From positions 124,001 to 188,000 of the forward strand of contig NZ_FZOH01000009.1 of NCBI RefSeq assembly GCF_900188205.1: DNA of 64,000 nucleotides. Direction: 5' to 3'. Made by a program: the position numbers and the translations under genes. Below the pieces are notes generated by a model that was not told where the DNA came from, made no database searches, and was given only the letters and a program-made list of their open reading frames with translations. Below are positions 1 to 14,423 of this stretch, in pieces. Position 1 is the stretch's first letter, and every line of letters starts with the position of its first letter. Origin of the DNA: Geodermatophilus saharensis (GTDB lineage: Bacteria > Actinomycetota > Actinomycetes > Mycobacteriales > Geodermatophilaceae).

Positions 1-196
1 CGGCCGGCGAGCCGGTGGGGGCGGTGCCGCCGTGCGAGTGCGCGCCCGGGGCCGCCTGGCCGGCGGTGCCCGTGCCGGCCGCGGGGACGGCCGGCGGGCC
101 CGCCTGGGTGCCCACCCCCTCGCCGAACAGCTCGCCGGCGAGGGTGGCGGACTCGGTGGTCAGACCGGTGGTGCTGGGGGTGTTCTGCTCCGGCAT
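1..196 (-). CDS. sufD: SufD, Fe-S cluster assembly scaffold subunit (N-terminal 65 residues only)
   Basis: Only the start of the gene is in the window; the rest lies beyond base 1. The ATG at 196-194 overlaps the sufB stop codon (ATGA), so translation is likely coupled. The visible residues are low-complexity (Ala, Gly, Thr, Pro) and include A-H-S-H-G-G near residue 53; an N-terminal stretch ending in a His-Ser-His-Gly motif is common in actinobacterial SufD. In the family, SufD forms the SufBC2D scaffold with SufB and the ATPase SufC in the cytoplasm. The assignment rests mainly on position directly after sufB in a suf operon, because the conserved beta-helix core is not in the window. Confidence 0.75.
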   Translation of the reverse strand, partial: MPEQNTPSTTGLTTESATLAGELFGEGVGTQAGPPAVPAAGTGTAGQAAPGAHSHGGTAPTGSPA

Positions 197-1638
197 CAGC
201 CGACGGCACCTTCCATCTGCAGCTCGATGAGCCGGTTGAGCTCGAGGGCGTACTCCATGGGCAGCTCGCGGGCGATCGGCTCGACGAAGCCGCGCACCAC
301 CATCGCCATGGCCTCGTCCTCGGACAGGCCGCGGCTCATCAGGTAGAAGAGCTGGTCCTCGCTGACCCGGGAGACGGTCGCCTCGTGGCCCATGGCGACG
401 TCGTCCTCGCGGACGTCGACGTAGGGGTAGGTGTCCGACCGGCTGATCGTGTCGACCAGCAGCGCATCGCACTTGACCGTCGACCTCGACCCGTGCGCGC
501 CCTCGTCGATCTGGACCAGGCCGCGGTAGGACGTGCGGCCACCGCCGCGGGCCACCGACTTCGACACGATCGTCGAGGAGGTGTTCGGGGCGGCGTGCAC
601 CATCTTGGCGCCGGCGTCCTGGTGCTGGCCCTCGCCGGCGAAGGCGATGGACAGCACCTCGCCCTTGGCGTGCTCGCCGGTCATCCAGACCGCCGGGTAC
701 TTCATGGTGACCTTGGAGCCGAGGTTGCCGTCGATCCACTCCATGGTCGCGCCCTCGTGGGCGATCGCCCGCTTGGTGACCAGGTTGTAGACGTTGTTCG
801 ACCAGTTCTGGATGGTCGTGTACCGGCAGCGGGCGTTCTTCTTGACGATGATCTCCACGACCGCGGAGTGCAGCGAGTCCGACTTGTAGATCGGCGCGGT
901 GCAGCCCTCGACGTAGTGCACGTAGGCGCCCTCGTCGACGATGATCAGCGTCCGCTCGAACTGGCCCATGTTCTCGGTGTTGATCCGGAAGTAGGCCTGC
1001 AGCGGGATCTCGACGTGCACGCCCTTCGGCACGTAGATGAACGAGCCACCCGACCACACCGCGGTGTTCAGCGCGGCGAACTTGTTGTCGCCGGAGGGGA
1101 TGACCGAGCCGAAGTACTCGCGGAACAGGTCCGGGTGCTCCTTGAGGGCGGTGTCGGTGTCGAGGAAGACGACACCCTGCTCCTCGAGGTCCTCGCGGAT
1201 CTTGTGGTAGACGACCTCGGACTCGTACTGGGCCGCGACACCGGCGATCAGCCGCTGCTTCTCGGCCTCGGGGATGCCCAGCTTGTCGTAGGTGTTCTTG
1301 ATGTCCTCGGGCAGCTCGTCCCACGAGGTGGCCTGCGCCTCGGTGGAGCGCACGAAGTACTTGATGTTCTGGAAGTCGATCCCGGACAGGTCCGAGCCCC
1401 AGTCGGGCATAGGCTTGCGGTCGAAGAGCTTGAGGGCCTTGAGGCGGCGCTCGAGCATCCACTCGGGCTCGTTCTTGCGCGCCGAGATGTCCCGGACGAC
1501 GTCCTCGTCCAGGCCGCGGCGGGCGGAGGCCCCGGCGACGTCGGCGTCGGCCCAGCCGTACTGGTAGCGGCCGAGCTGCTCGATCTGCTCGTCCTGCGTC
1601 AGCGGCGTGCCGGTCACCGGCTGCTGGGTGCTGGTCAT
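196..1638 (-). CDS. sufB: Fe-S cluster assembly protein SufB
   Basis: SufB is the core scaffold of the SUF system, on which [4Fe-4S] clusters are built from SufS-derived sulfur together with SufC and SufD. The 480-residue length is normal. Conserved blocks are easy to recognise: the [19 protein letters not shown] stretch near 202-220, the E-G-C-T-A-P motif with Cys246, and a second conserved Cys390 in S-T-V-K-C-D, which corresponds to the Cys known to be essential in E. coli SufB. The ATG at 1638 overlaps the upstream sufR stop (ATGA), and the stop overlaps the sufD start, so sufR-sufB-sufD form a translationally coupled operon. Iron or redox control through SufR is expected. Confidence 0.97.
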   Translation of the reverse strand: MTSTQQPVTGTPLTQDEQIEQLGRYQYGWADADVAGASARRGLDEDVVRDISARKNEPEWMLERRLKALKLFDRKPMPDWGSDLSGIDFQNIKYFVRSTEAQATSWDELPEDIKNTYDKLGIPEAEKQRLIAGVAAQYESEVVYHKIREDLEEQGVVFLDTDTALKEHPDLFREYFGSVIPSGDNKFAALNTAVWSGGSFIYVPKGVHVEIPLQAYFRINTENMGQFERTLIIVDEGAYVHYVEGCTAPIYKSDSLHSAVVEIIVKKNARCRYTTIQNWSNNVYNLVTKRAIAHEGATMEWIDGNLGSKVTMKYPAVWMTGEHAKGEVLSIAFAGEGQHQDAGAKMVHAAPNTSSTIVSKSVARGGGRTSYRGLVQIDEGAHGSRSTVKCDALLVDTISRSDTYPYVDVREDDVAMGHEATVSRVSEDQLFYLMSRGLSEDEAMAMVVRGFVEPIARELPMEYALELNRLIELQMEGAVG

Positions 1639-2468
1639 GCGGGCGTCCTCTCCCGGTCGTTCGTGGGGGTGGTGCTGGTGGACGGTGCGGGGCCTGCCTG
1701 GCGTGGGACGGCCCGCGCTGCCCTCTCACCGGGTACAGGGCCTGCGAGGGTGCTTCTGTTCCCCCCGCGGGTGTGGTCCCGGACGCGGTCACCGGTGTGC
1801 GCCGGCCCGGGGATGTGCGTGGTGCAGACGCCGTCGCCGTGGGCGATCGTGGCCAGCCGCTGCACGTGGGTGCCCACCAGCCGGCCGATCACCGCCGTCT
1901 CGACCTCGCACAGCTGCGGGAACTCCGCCGCGACGTGCGCCACGGGGCAGTGGTGCTGGCACAGCTGCCCGCCGCTGGCGATCGCCGACGCCGAGGCAGC
2001 GTAGCCCTCGGCGGTCAGCGCCTCGGCCAGCGCCCGGGCCCGCTCGACCGGCGCACCGTCGGCGCGGGCGACCGCGTCGGAGGCCCGCTGCTCGAGGCCG
2101 GCCAGCTGGGCCTGGGCGACGGCGCGGACGGCGTCGGGACCCCCCGAGGCGGCCACGTACCGCAGCGCGGTGAGCGCGAGGTCGTCGTAGGCGTGCGCGA
2201 AGCCGGAGCGGCCGGCGTCGGTGAGGTGGAAGTGCCGGGCGGGCCGGCCCCTCCCCCGGTGACCGCCGGGGGTCGCGCGCTCCTCCACCCGCCCCTGGGC
2301 GGCGAGGCCGTCGAGGTGGCGCCGGACGGCGGCCGGGCTCACCCCCAGCCGGCCGGCGAGCTCGCTGGCGGTCTGCGGGCCGTGCTCGAGCAGCAGAGCG
2401 GTCACCCGGTCACGGGTGCGGACGTCGTCGGCGCGCGCCGTCCCGCCCTGCACCGTGCTGGTTTCCAC
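1635..2468 (-). CDS. sufR: SufR-type HTH transcriptional regulator of the suf operon
   Basis: A 277-residue regulator. Residues about 20-65 form a winged helix-turn-helix of ArsR/MarR-like type ([12 protein letters not shown] core). The C-terminal half carries Cys170, Cys174, Cys187 and Cys215 with nearby histidines, matching the SufR pattern in which three cysteines hold an Fe-S cluster that switches DNA binding. Members of this family (Synechocystis SufR, M. tuberculosis Rv1460) repress the suf operon when clusters are plentiful. It is the first gene of the operon and overlaps sufB by 4 nt. The start is GTG at 2468 with no Shine-Dalgarno, but a CACAAT hexamer lies 6 nt upstream, suggesting a leaderless mRNA. 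The tail after residue 222 is an unconserved, Pro/Thr/Arg-rich extension. Confidence 0.9.
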   Translation of the reverse strand: METSTVQGGTARADDVRTRDRVTALLLEHGPQTASELAGRLGVSPAAVRRHLDGLAAQGRVEERATPGGHRGRGRPARHFHLTDAGRSGFAHAYDDLALTALRYVAASGGPDAVRAVAQAQLAGLEQRASDAVARADGAPVERARALAEALTAEGYAASASAIASGGQLCQHHCPVAHVAAEFPQLCEVETAVIGRLVGTHVQRLATIAHGDGVCTTHIPGPAHTGDRVRDHTRGGNRSTLAGPVPGERAARAVPRQAGPAPSTSTTPTNDRERTPA

Positions 2469-2480
2469 AACACGATTGTG
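2466..2480 (-). promoter_or_regulatory. Candidate sufR promoter and operator (CACAA-N5-TTGTG palindrome)
   Basis: A perfect 5-bp inverted repeat (CACAA at 2466-2470, TTGTG at 2476-2480, 5-bp spacer) overlaps both the sufR GTG start codon and a CACAAT -10-like hexamer (minus strand, 2480-2475). An operator placed over the -10 box and start of an autoregulated repressor gene fits the SufR mode of action. The palindrome is short, so chance occurrence cannot be excluded. Confidence 0.4.
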
Positions 2481-2517
2481 ACCTATTTCGGAGGCCTCGC
2501 AAGCAAGGTCGCCCTAA

Positions 2518-2558
2518 CCCACCCGGCCCCCGACCGCGCAGGTCAGGAGCCGGGTGGG
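2518..2558 (-). terminator. Hairpin downstream of the clp gene
   Basis: CCCACCCGGC at 2518-2527 and GCCGGGTGGG at 2549-2558 are a perfect 10-bp inverted repeat with a 21-nt loop. It lies 5 nt after the stop codon of the clp gene and before the sufR promoter. There is no U-tract, only a short TT, as is usual for actinobacterial hairpin terminators. Confidence 0.6.
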
Positions 2559-2563
2559 ACAGG

Positions 2564-5116
<2,553 letters not shown>

Positions 5117-5314
5117 GCCTCACGTCCAGGTCGGTCGGGTGGGGTCGGGAGGTGGTCGCCGGAGGGCTCGCGTAGGGGGAGCCCGTACCCGGGATGGCAC
5201 ACCGTCACCGAGAGCGGCGCATCAGCCATTCGCCTCTCTCCAGCGCGGCCGGGCACGCCGCGCTTCCCCGGTGTGATCTGCCCTGAGCGAACCGGGAGGG
5301 GCCCCGCCCGCGGC

Positions 5315-5326
5315 TAGCATCGGGCC
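5315..5326 (+). promoter_or_regulatory. Leaderless promoter -10 of ctaA
   Basis: TAGCAT at 5315-5320 lies exactly 6 nt before the GTG start at 5327, and no Shine-Dalgarno precedes that codon, so transcription probably starts at the start codon itself. No convincing -35 was seen. The 210-nt intergenic region also has to hold the promoter of the divergent clp gene; a small GGGCTC/GAGCCC inverted repeat (5164-5184) is present but has no assigned role. Confidence 0.55.
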
Positions 5327-6256
5327 GTGCGGGTCTCCTCTGCCGTCGTCTCCCGGATCGCCCTGGTCAACCTCCTGGCCAACGGCGCGATCGTCGTCAC
5401 CGGCGGCGCGGTGCGGCTGACCGGCTCCGGGCTGGGCTGCCCCACCTGGCCGCGGTGCACCGACGCGAGCTTCGTGGCCACGCCGGAGCTGGCCGGCCAC
5501 GGCGCGATCGAGTTCGGCAACCGGCTGCTGACCTTCGTGCTGGCCGCGGTCGCGATCGCCACCGTCGTCGCCGTCTTCCGCTCCGGCCGCCGCGACCTGC
5601 GGCGGCTGGCCGTCGTCGCGTTCCTGGGCATCCCCGCGCAGGCGCTGCTCGGCGGGGTGACCGTGCTGACCGGCCTGAACCCGTGGACGGTGGCCGCGCA
5701 CTTCCTGCTGTCGTCGGTGCTGGTCGCGGTGTCCACGGTGCTGTGGCTGCGCTCGCGGGAGCCCGGGGTCGGGCAGCCGCTGGTCCGCCGGCCGATCGCG
5801 CTGCTGGTCGGCGGGATCGCCGCGGTGACCGCGGCGGTCCTGGTGCTGGGCACCGTGGTCACCGGGTCGGGCCCGCACAGCGGCGACCTCGACGAGACCG
5901 GCGCCCCCTCCGGCGGGCGGATGGGCTTCGACCCGGAGACGGTCAGCCAGCTGCACGCCGACGTCGTCTTCCTGCTCGTCGGGCTGACCGTCGCGCTGCT
6001 GGTGGCGCTGTACGCCATGGACTCCCCCGGCCGGGTGCGCCGGGCCGCGCGCGACCTGCTGGTCGTGCAGCTGCTGCAGGGCGTGGTCGGCTTCGTGCAG
6101 TACTTCACCCACCTGCCCGTGGTGCTGGTGCTGCTGCACATGCTCGGCGCGGTGCTGGTGACCGCCTACACCGCGCGGCTGGCGTGGTCGGTCCGCGGCC
6201 CGGCGACCGAGCAGCCGCTGGACACCCCCGCCGTCCCCACCGCCGCCGCCCGCTGA
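5327..6256 (+). CDS. ctaA: Heme A synthase (COX15/CtaA family)
   Basis: This membrane enzyme oxidises the methyl group of heme O to the formyl group of heme A for the aa3-type cytochrome c oxidase. The 309-residue product shows eight hydrophobic segments. Family markers are visible: the extracytoplasmic cysteine pair C-P-T-W-P-R-C (Cys38 and Cys44), His58 with the following E-F-G-N-R, and later heme-ligand candidates in A-A-H-F-L-L, S-Q-L-H-A-D and L-L-H-M-L-G. It faces its pathway partner ctaB across a terminator (convergent genes). The GTG start is chosen because it is directly preceded by a TAGCAT box and gives a complete first membrane segment. Confidence 0.95.
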   Translation: MRVSSAVVSRIALVNLLANGAIVVTGGAVRLTGSGLGCPTWPRCTDASFVATPELAGHGAIEFGNRLLTFVLAAVAIATVVAVFRSGRRDLRRLAVVAFLGIPAQALLGGVTVLTGLNPWTVAAHFLLSSVLVAVSTVLWLRSREPGVGQPLVRRPIALLVGGIAAVTAAVLVLGTVVTGSGPHSGDLDETGAPSGGRMGFDPETVSQLHADVVFLLVGLTVALLVALYAMDSPGRVRRAARDLLVVQLLQGVVGFVQYFTHLPVVLVLLHMLGAVLVTAYTARLAWSVRGPATEQPLDTPAVPTAAAR

Positions 6257-6310
6257 GCCGCTCGACCGGCGCCTCCGGCGGCGGGCCCACCGCACGGGCC
6301 CCACCGCACG

Positions 6311-6346
6311 GTGCCCGACCTCGCCCTGCGGGGTGAGGTCGGGCAC
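6311..6346. terminator. Strong hairpin between convergent ctaA and ctaB
   Basis: GTGCCCGACCTCGCCC (6311-6326) pairs with GGGTGAGGTCGGGCAC (6331-6346) over 16 pairs, one of them G-U, with a 4-nt TGCG loop. The position 55 nt after the ctaA stop makes it the ctaA terminator; it can also act on the opposite strand. Confidence 0.75.
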
Positions 6347-6505
6347 TGCGGGCCGAGGCCCGGGGCGACGTCGCCGGGCTGCCCTCGGTCGCGCCGGCGG
6401 ACGCACCTGAGCCCGCGAGATCGCCGCGTGTCGACCTGGCGCGGTCTCGTCGCCGCCGAGGTCGCAACGGGTCGACACCGGGCGCGCCGGCGCAAACCCC
6501 CGACG

Positions 6506-6527
6506 GTCGAGATCACGGGATCTCGAC
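6506..6527 (-). terminator. Hairpin downstream of ctaB
   Basis: GTCGAGATC (6506-6514) and GATCTCGAC (6519-6527) form a perfect 9-bp stem with a 4-nt loop, 25 nt beyond the ctaB stop. On the minus strand it is followed by a short GGGGGTTTG stretch. It is AT-richer than most hairpins in the window and is oriented to end ctaB transcripts. Confidence 0.55.
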
Positions 6528-6551
6528 GGAGGGGAGCGGGAGCCGAGCGGC

Positions 6552-7466
6552 TCAGACGAGGACGTCGACGGCGATGGCGATCGACAGCAGCGTCATGTGC
6601 GTGATCGACACCGAGAACAGCTTCATCGGCCGGTCGGGGACGCCGGCGCGGATCCGGTCCAGCCACTGGTGGGACTCGGCGACGTACCACGCGCCGAGCA
6701 GCCCCCCGCCGACGGCGAAGGCCCAGTTGAGGACCGGGGTGACCGAGCCCATGAGCAGGGTGGCGCCCAGGGTCGCCCACGCCCACACGACCGACTGCCG
6801 GCCGACGCTCTCGGGCCCGGCCACCACCGACAGCATGGGCACGTTCGCGCGGGCGTAGTCCTCGCGGAAGCGGCTGGCCAGCGCCCAGAAGTGCGGCATC
6901 TGCCAGCAGAAGACGACGGCGAAGAAGGCGAGCGCCGGCCAGTCGAGCGAGCCGGTCACCGCCGCCCAGCCGATGAGCACCGGCGCCGCCCCGGGGAAGG
7001 CCCCGAAGACCGTGTTGTGCCGGGTCCGGCGCTTGAGCACCATCGTGTAGACGACGGAGTAGGCCAGGATCGCCACCGCGGCGAGCGCCGTGGCCAGCGG
7101 CGTGGTGGCCACCCACAGCAGGGTCAGCGACGCCGCGGCGAGGACCAGCCCGAACACCAGCGCCGCCCGCGGCGACACCACCCCCGCCGGGATCGGGCGG
7201 TTCCGGGTGCGCGACATCAGCCGGTCGATGTCGCGGTCGTACCAGCAGTTGAAGACGTTGGCCGCGCCGGCGGCGAACGTCCCGCCCACCATCGTGGCGC
7301 CCACCAGCCGCCAGGACGGCCAGCCGTCGGCGGCCATCATCATCGCCGGCAGGGTGGTGACCAGCAGCAGCTCGACGAGCTTGGGCTTGGTCAGCGCCAC
7401 GTAGGCGCCCACCACCGCCGGCAGGCGGCGGGCGGGAACGACCGGGCGCTCGGTGAGCGCCGTCAC
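6552..7466 (-). CDS. ctaB: Protoheme IX farnesyltransferase (heme O synthase)
   Basis: CtaB attaches a farnesyl group to heme B, giving heme O, the substrate of CtaA. The 304-residue product is a UbiA-family membrane protein with about nine hydrophobic segments. The diagnostic prenyl-diphosphate-binding motif N-V-F-N-C-W-Y-D-R-D-I-D is followed by R-T-R-N-R-P-I-P-A-G, and a second motif lies in R-F-R-E-D-Y-A. An open frame continues upstream to 7556, but the GTG at 7466 is preferred because GGAGG sits 8-9 nt before it and the product then starts just ahead of the conserved A-Y-V-A-L-T-K-P-K. In several actinobacteria ctaB lies next to tkt, as here. Confidence 0.95.
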   Translation of the reverse strand: MTALTERPVVPARRLPAVVGAYVALTKPKLVELLLVTTLPAMMMAADGWPSWRLVGATMVGGTFAAGAANVFNCWYDRDIDRLMSRTRNRPIPAGVVSPRAALVFGLVLAAASLTLLWVATTPLATALAAVAILAYSVVYTMVLKRRTRHNTVFGAFPGAAPVLIGWAAVTGSLDWPALAFFAVVFCWQMPHFWALASRFREDYARANVPMLSVVAGPESVGRQSVVWAWATLGATLLMGSVTPVLNWAFAVGGGLLGAWYVAESHQWLDRIRAGVPDRPMKLFSVSITHMTLLSIAIAVDVLV

Positions 7467-7787
7467 CGCACGTCCTCCCCCGCGTGCTCGCAGGGCGCCA
7501 CCGGGCACGCAGACAGCACGGGGGTCCCTTCGAACCGGGGGATGAACGGTCCCCACTCTATCCCGCAGGAGCCGCGCCCACGGGTCGGGATGACTAGGGT
7601 CTGATCACGTTGACGCCGCGCGGACAGCGGGTAGGGCCGTCGCCGACGACGGAGCGTCCGGGCCAGTGATGGCCCGGGTGCACACCGGATCAGCTGCACA
7701 CCGCGCCCGCGTCGCCCGCCCGGGAGCACGGGACAACCGGTCCCCGGACGGCCCCGCACCGGCCGACCTCGAGGAGCACCGTCCGAC
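7467..7787. promoter_or_regulatory. Divergent promoter region between ctaB and tkt
   Basis: This 321-nt gene-free stretch holds the start signals for two divergent operons. On the minus strand, TAGAGT (7560-7555) is a good -10 for ctaB with a leader of about 80 nt. On the plus strand, TAGGGT (7595-7600) and the pair TTGACG (7610-7615) plus TAGGGC (7632-7637, 16-nt spacing) are candidates for the pentose-phosphate operon, leaving a leader of roughly 145-180 nt. I see no clear riboswitch, leader peptide or operator. Confidence 0.45.
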
Positions 7788-10022
<2,235 letters not shown>

Positions 10023-10109
10023 AGGACCCTGTCGCCCCCCGACCCCCGCGAGCTCGGGCCGGGACCCTGCGGCAGGGCCGTTCCAGCACCTCACCAGGAA
10101 GGCAGTGAC

Positions 10110-11213
10110 ATGGCACAGAACGAGAAGCTGGCGCAGCTGTCGTCGGCGGGGGTCGCCGTCTGGCTCGACGACCTGTCCCGCGACCGCATCCGCAGCGGCA
10201 ACCTGCAGTCGCTGGTCGACGAGTACTCCATCGTCGGCGTCACCACCAACCCGACGATCTTCGCCGCGGCGATCAGCGGGTCGGACTCCTACGACGACCA
10301 GGTGCACGCCCTCGCCGTGCGGAGGGTGAGCGTCGAGGAGGCGCTGCGCACGATCACCGCCGCCGACGTCCGGGACGCCTGCGACCTGCTCGCGCCGGTC
10401 GCGCAGCGCCAGCCCGGCGACGGCCGGGTGTCCCTGGAGGTCGCCCCCGGCCTGGCCCACGACACCGACGCCACGGCGGCCGAGGCCGCCCACCTGTGGT
10501 GGCTGGTCGACCGGCCGAACCTGTTCATCAAGATCCCCGCCACCGAGGAGGGGCTGGCGGCGATCACCACCTCGATCGCGCGCGGCATCAGCGTCAACGT
10601 CACCCTCATCTTCAGCCCCGAGCGGTACCGCGCCGTCATGGACGCCTACCTGGCCGGGCTGGAGCAGCGGCTGGCCGACGACGCCGACGCCGACCTGACC
10701 CAGATCGCGTCGGTGGCCTCGTTCTTCGTGTCCCGCGTGGACAGCGAGGTGGACAAGCGGCTGGAGAAGGTCGGCGCCGAGCAGCTCAAGGGCAAGGCGG
10801 CGCTGGCCAACGCGCAGCTGGCCTACCAGGCCTACGAGGAGGTCTTCTCCTCCGACCGCTGGAAGGCACTGGAGGCCAAGGGTGCGCGGCCGCAGCGCCC
10901 GCTGTGGGCCTCCACCGGCGTGAAGAACCCCGAGTACTCCGACACCCTCTACGTCAGCGAGCTCGTCGCCCCCGGCACGGTCAACACGATGCCGGAGAAG
11001 ACGCTCAGGGCCTACGCCGACCACGGCGAGGCCGGCACCCCGGTGCAGCAGACCTACGACGACGCGGCGGCCACGATGAAGGCCATCGCCGACGCCGGGG
11101 TCGACCTCGACGACGTCTTCCGCGTGCTCGAGGACGAGGGCGTGCAGAAGTTCGTCGACTCGTGGGACGAGCTCACCGACTCCGTCCGCAGCGAGCTCGA
11201 GGACAAGGCATGA
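10110..11213 (+). CDS. tal: Transaldolase
   Basis: Transaldolase transfers a dihydroxyacetone unit between sugar phosphates through a Schiff base, linking the pentose-phosphate pathway to glycolysis. The 367-residue product is the long class typical of actinobacteria. The catalytic lysine lies in L-F-I-K-I-P-A-T near residue 140, and the V-T-T-N-P-T-I-F motif is near residue 45. The ATG is preceded by AGGAAGG at suitable distance. Its stop codon overlaps the pgi start (ATGA), so the two are translated together; tal and pgi are fused into one protein in some bacteria, which fits this close coupling. Confidence 0.97.
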   Translation: MAQNEKLAQLSSAGVAVWLDDLSRDRIRSGNLQSLVDEYSIVGVTTNPTIFAAAISGSDSYDDQVHALAVRRVSVEEALRTITAADVRDACDLLAPVAQRQPGDGRVSLEVAPGLAHDTDATAAEAAHLWWLVDRPNLFIKIPATEEGLAAITTSIARGISVNVTLIFSPERYRAVMDAYLAGLEQRLADDADADLTQIASVASFFVSRVDSEVDKRLEKVGAEQLKGKAALANAQLAYQAYEEVFSSDRWKALEAKGARPQRPLWASTGVKNPEYSDTLYVSELVAPGTVNTMPEKTLRAYADHGEAGTPVQQTYDDAAATMKAIADAGVDLDDVFRVLEDEGVQKFVDSWDELTDSVRSELEDKA

Positions 11214-12817
11214 CCCTGCAGTTCAGCTGCAGCGGTCTCGACGTCCCCGAGAACGTCCGCACCCAGCTCGCCGACGACGACGTCGCCGCGCGGCTGGTCG
11301 CCAAGGACGCGACGCTGTGGGGGCCGGAGGCCGAGAGCGAGGCCTCGATCCGGCTGGGCTGGCTGGACCTGCCCGCCTCCTCCCGGGAGCTGGTGCCGCG
11401 GCTGGCGGCGCTGCGCGCGGAGCTCGCCGGCGAGGGCCTCGACCGGGTCGTCCTCGCCGGCATGGGCGGGTCCTCGCTGGCGCCGGAGGTCATCTGCCGC
11501 ACCGCCGGTGTGCCGCTGGTCGTGCTGGACACCACCGACCCCGGCCAGGTCGCCGCGGCCATGACCGACCTCGACCGCACCGTGGTGGTGGTCAGCTCCA
11601 AGTCCGGCGGCACCATCGAGACCGACAGCCATCGGCGCGCCTTCCTCGCCGCCTTCGCCGAGGCCGGCCTCGACGAGGAGCAGGCCGGCCGCCGGTTCGT
11701 CGTCGTCACCGACCCCGGCTCGCCGCTGGCCGACACCGCGGCGGCGATGGGCGCCCGCGCCGTCTTCCTCGCCGACCCGAACGTCGGCGGCCGCTACAGC
11801 GCGCTGTCGGCGTTCGGGCTGGTGCCGGCCGCGCTGGCCGGGGTCGACGTCGAGCCGCTCCTCGACCGGGCCGCCGAGCTCGCCGAGCAGCTCGCCGAGC
11901 AGGGCAACCCGGCCCTGGAGCTCGGGATCGCGCTGGGCGCGGGCTTCCGCACCGGCCGCGACAAGGTGGCGCTCGCCGACGGCGGCACCGGCAGCGGCCG
12001 CATCGAGGGCTTCGGCGACTGGGCCGAGCAGCTGATCGCCGAGTCCACCGGCAAGGAGGGCCGCGGGCTGCTGCCCGTCGTCCTGGAGTCGGTGGACGCC
12101 CCGGGCTCGGCCGCGCACGACGCGCTGCTGGCCGTCGTCGACGGCGACCCGGTCGAGGGCCGGCCCTCGGTGGGGGTCAGCGGCCCGCTGGGCGCCCAGT
12201 TCCTCGGGTGGGAGTACGCGACGGCGGTGGCCGGGCGGATCCTCGGCATCGACCCCTTCGACCAGCCCAACGTCACCGAGTCCAAGGAGAACACCGCCCG
12301 CATCCTCGACGCCGGCCTCCCCGACGAGCAGCCGGCCGCCACGATCGGCGCGGTCGAGGTGTACGGCTCGGGCGGGGTGCTCGACGGCGTCGACCTCTCC
12401 TCGCACGACGGGCTGCGGCTGGTGCTCGACGCGCTGCTGGCCGCGGTGCCCCCGCGCGGCTACCTCGCCGTCATGGCGTACCTCGACCGCCAGGCCGACG
12501 CCCGCGCCGGGGAGCTGCGCGCGGCGCTGGCCCGGCGCACCGAGCACGCGGTCACCTTCGGGTGGGGCCCGCGGTTCCTGCACTCGACCGGCCAGTACCA
12601 CAAGGGCGGGCCGCAGGTCGGCGCGTTCCTGCAGCTCACCGGGGCCACGGCGACGGACCTGCCGGTGCCCGACCGGCCGTTCTCCTTCGCCACGCTGCAG
12701 GCCGCCCAGGCCGCCGGCGACCGGCAGGCGCTGGCCGACCGGCAGCGGCCGCTGCTGCACCTGCACCTGACCGACCGCGCCGCCGGGATCGACCAGGTCC
12801 TCGGTGCCCTCGGCTGA
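11210..12817 (+). CDS. pgi: Glucose-6-phosphate isomerase
   Basis: This enzyme interconverts glucose 6-phosphate and fructose 6-phosphate, closing the loop between the oxidative and non-oxidative pentose-phosphate branches. The open frame extends far upstream inside tal, but the ATG at 11210, overlapping the tal stop by 4 nt, is the sensible start and gives 535 residues. SIS-domain features are visible: [10 protein letters not shown] near 85 and [10 protein letters not shown] near 128. The sequence resembles the isomerase half of tal-pgi bifunctional proteins more than E. coli Pgi; that comparison is from memory and was not computed. Confidence 0.92.
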   Translation: MTLQFSCSGLDVPENVRTQLADDDVAARLVAKDATLWGPEAESEASIRLGWLDLPASSRELVPRLAALRAELAGEGLDRVVLAGMGGSSLAPEVICRTAGVPLVVLDTTDPGQVAAAMTDLDRTVVVVSSKSGGTIETDSHRRAFLAAFAEAGLDEEQAGRRFVVVTDPGSPLADTAAAMGARAVFLADPNVGGRYSALSAFGLVPAALAGVDVEPLLDRAAELAEQLAEQGNPALELGIALGAGFRTGRDKVALADGGTGSGRIEGFGDWAEQLIAESTGKEGRGLLPVVLESVDAPGSAAHDALLAVVDGDPVEGRPSVGVSGPLGAQFLGWEYATAVAGRILGIDPFDQPNVTESKENTARILDAGLPDEQPAATIGAVEVYGSGGVLDGVDLSSHDGLRLVLDALLAAVPPRGYLAVMAYLDRQADARAGELRAALARRTEHAVTFGWGPRFLHSTGQYHKGGPQVGAFLQLTGATATDLPVPDRPFSFATLQAAQAAGDRQALADRQRPLLHLHLTDRAAGIDQVLGALG

Positions 12818-12880
12818 CCGCCGGGGTAGCACCGGAGCCGCCGGCACGACCGTCGGCACGAGGAGCCCAGAGGAGGACTC

Positions 12881-14398
12881 GTGATCCCCAACCCGCTGCG
12901 CGATCCGCGGGACCGGCGGCTGCCGCGCGTCCCCGAGCCCTGCGCGCTCGTCGTCTTCGGCATCACCGGTGACCTCGCGCGCAAGAAGCTGCTCCCGGCG
13001 GTCTACGACCTGGCCAACCGGGGGCTGCTGCCGACCAACTTCGCGCTGCTGGGCTTCGCGCGGCGGGACTGGGGCGACCAGGACTTCGCCGAGCTGGCCC
13101 GTGACGCCGCCCGCAACGCCGCCCGCACCCCCTGGCGGGAGGAGGTGTGGGAGCGGCTGGCCAGCAGCGTGCGGTTCGTGCAGGGCTCCTTCGACGACGA
13201 CAACGCCTTCGACGAGCTCGCCAACGCGCTGGCCGACCTCGAGAGCAGCCACGGCATCGGCGGCAACGCCGCGTTCTACCTGTCCATCCCGCCGGCGATG
13301 TTCCCGGTCGTGCTCAAGCAGATGCAGCGCACCGGCATGGCCGAGAGCACGCCCGACCGGTGGCGGCGCGTCGTCGTCGAGAAGCCCTTCGGCACCGACC
13401 TGGCCTCCAGCCGGGAGCTCAACGAGCTGGTCGACTCGGTGTTCAGCGCCGAGGACGTCTTCCGCATCGACCACTACCTGGGCAAGGAGACCGTCCAGAA
13501 CCTGATGGCGCTGCGGTTCGCCAACACGCTGTTCGAGCCGATCTGGAACGGCCACCACGTCGACTCGGTGCAGATCACGATGGCCGAGGACGTCGGCATC
13601 GGCGGGCGGGCCGGGTTCTACGAGAAGACCGGCGCCGCCCGCGACGTGCTGCAGAACCACCTGCTGCAGCTGCTGGCGCTGACCGCGATGGAGGAGCCGG
13701 TCGAGTTCTCCGCCGACGAGATCCGCACCGAGAAGCTCAAGGTGCTGCGGGCGGTGTCGCTGCCCGAGGACGTGCGCACCTTCGCCGTCCGCGGCCAGTA
13801 CGAGCAGGGCTGGCTGGCCGGCCAGCGCGCCCGGGGCTACCGGCAGGAGGAGGGCGTCGACCCGGAGTCGACCACCGAGACCTTCGCCGCCGTCCGGCTC
13901 GGGGTGGAGACCCGCCGGTGGGCCGGCGTGCCGTTCTACCTGCGCACCGGCAAGCGGCTGCCGCGGCGGGTCACCGAGATCGCGCTGGTGTTCAAGCGGG
14001 CCCCGCACCTGCCCTTCGCCGACACCGACACCGAGGAGCTGGGCAACAACCAGCTCGTCGTGCGGGTGCAGCCCGACGAGGGCGTGACGCTGAAGTTCGG
14101 CTCGAAGGTGCCCGGCAGCGTCATGGAGGTCCGGGACGTGTCCATGGACTTCCTCTACGGCGAGCAGTTCACCGAGACCAGCCCCGAGGCCTACGAGCGG
14201 CTGCTGCTCGACGTGCTGCTGGGCGACGCCACGCTGTTCCCGCGCAACGCCGAGGTGGAGGCCTCCTGGGCGGTGATCGACCCGCTCGAGGAGTTCTGGG
14301 CGGGCGGCACACCGGAGCCCTACCGGGCCGGGGAGTGGGGCCCGCGGGCCGCCGACGAGATGCTCGCCGCCGAGGGCCGCCGGTGGCGGCGGCCGTGA
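12881..14398 (+). CDS. zwf: Glucose-6-phosphate 1-dehydrogenase
   Basis: Zwf oxidises glucose 6-phosphate to 6-phosphogluconolactone and reduces NADP (or F420-independent NAD in some strains), the first step of the oxidative branch. The product has 505 residues. The Rossmann motif is F-G-I-T-G-D-L-A-R-K-K-L, and the active-site R-I-D-H-Y-L-G-K-E lies near 196-204. The GTG start is preceded by AGGAGGA with a short spacer. It is followed after 25 nt by opcA, whose product is needed for Zwf activity or assembly in actinobacteria. The order zwf-opcA-pgl is conserved in Streptomyces, Corynebacterium and Mycobacterium. Confidence 0.97.
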   Translation: MIPNPLRDPRDRRLPRVPEPCALVVFGITGDLARKKLLPAVYDLANRGLLPTNFALLGFARRDWGDQDFAELARDAARNAARTPWREEVWERLASSVRFVQGSFDDDNAFDELANALADLESSHGIGGNAAFYLSIPPAMFPVVLKQMQRTGMAESTPDRWRRVVVEKPFGTDLASSRELNELVDSVFSAEDVFRIDHYLGKETVQNLMALRFANTLFEPIWNGHHVDSVQITMAEDVGIGGRAGFYEKTGAARDVLQNHLLQLLALTAMEEPVEFSADEIRTEKLKVLRAVSLPEDVRTFAVRGQYEQGWLAGQRARGYRQEEGVDPESTTETFAAVRLGVETRRWAGVPFYLRTGKRLPRRVTEIALVFKRAPHLPFADTDTEELGNNQLVVRVQPDEGVTLKFGSKVPGSVMEVRDVSMDFLYGEQFTETSPEAYERLLLDVLLGDATLFPRNAEVEASWAVIDPLEEFWAGGTPEPYRAGEWGPRAADEMLAAEGRRWRRP

Positions 14399-14423
14399 GC
14401 GCGAGCCGACGGGAGGAGAACCC

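Noticed and set aside
5117-5326. Search for a heat-shock HAIR operator (CTTGAGT-N7-ACTCAAG) upstream of the clp gene
   Set aside because: No match on either strand; only a short GGGCTC/GAGCCC repeat is present.
7467-7787. Possible riboswitch or small gene in the ctaB-tkt gap
   Set aside because: No recognisable aptamer core or supported reading frame; only promoter-like boxes are seen.
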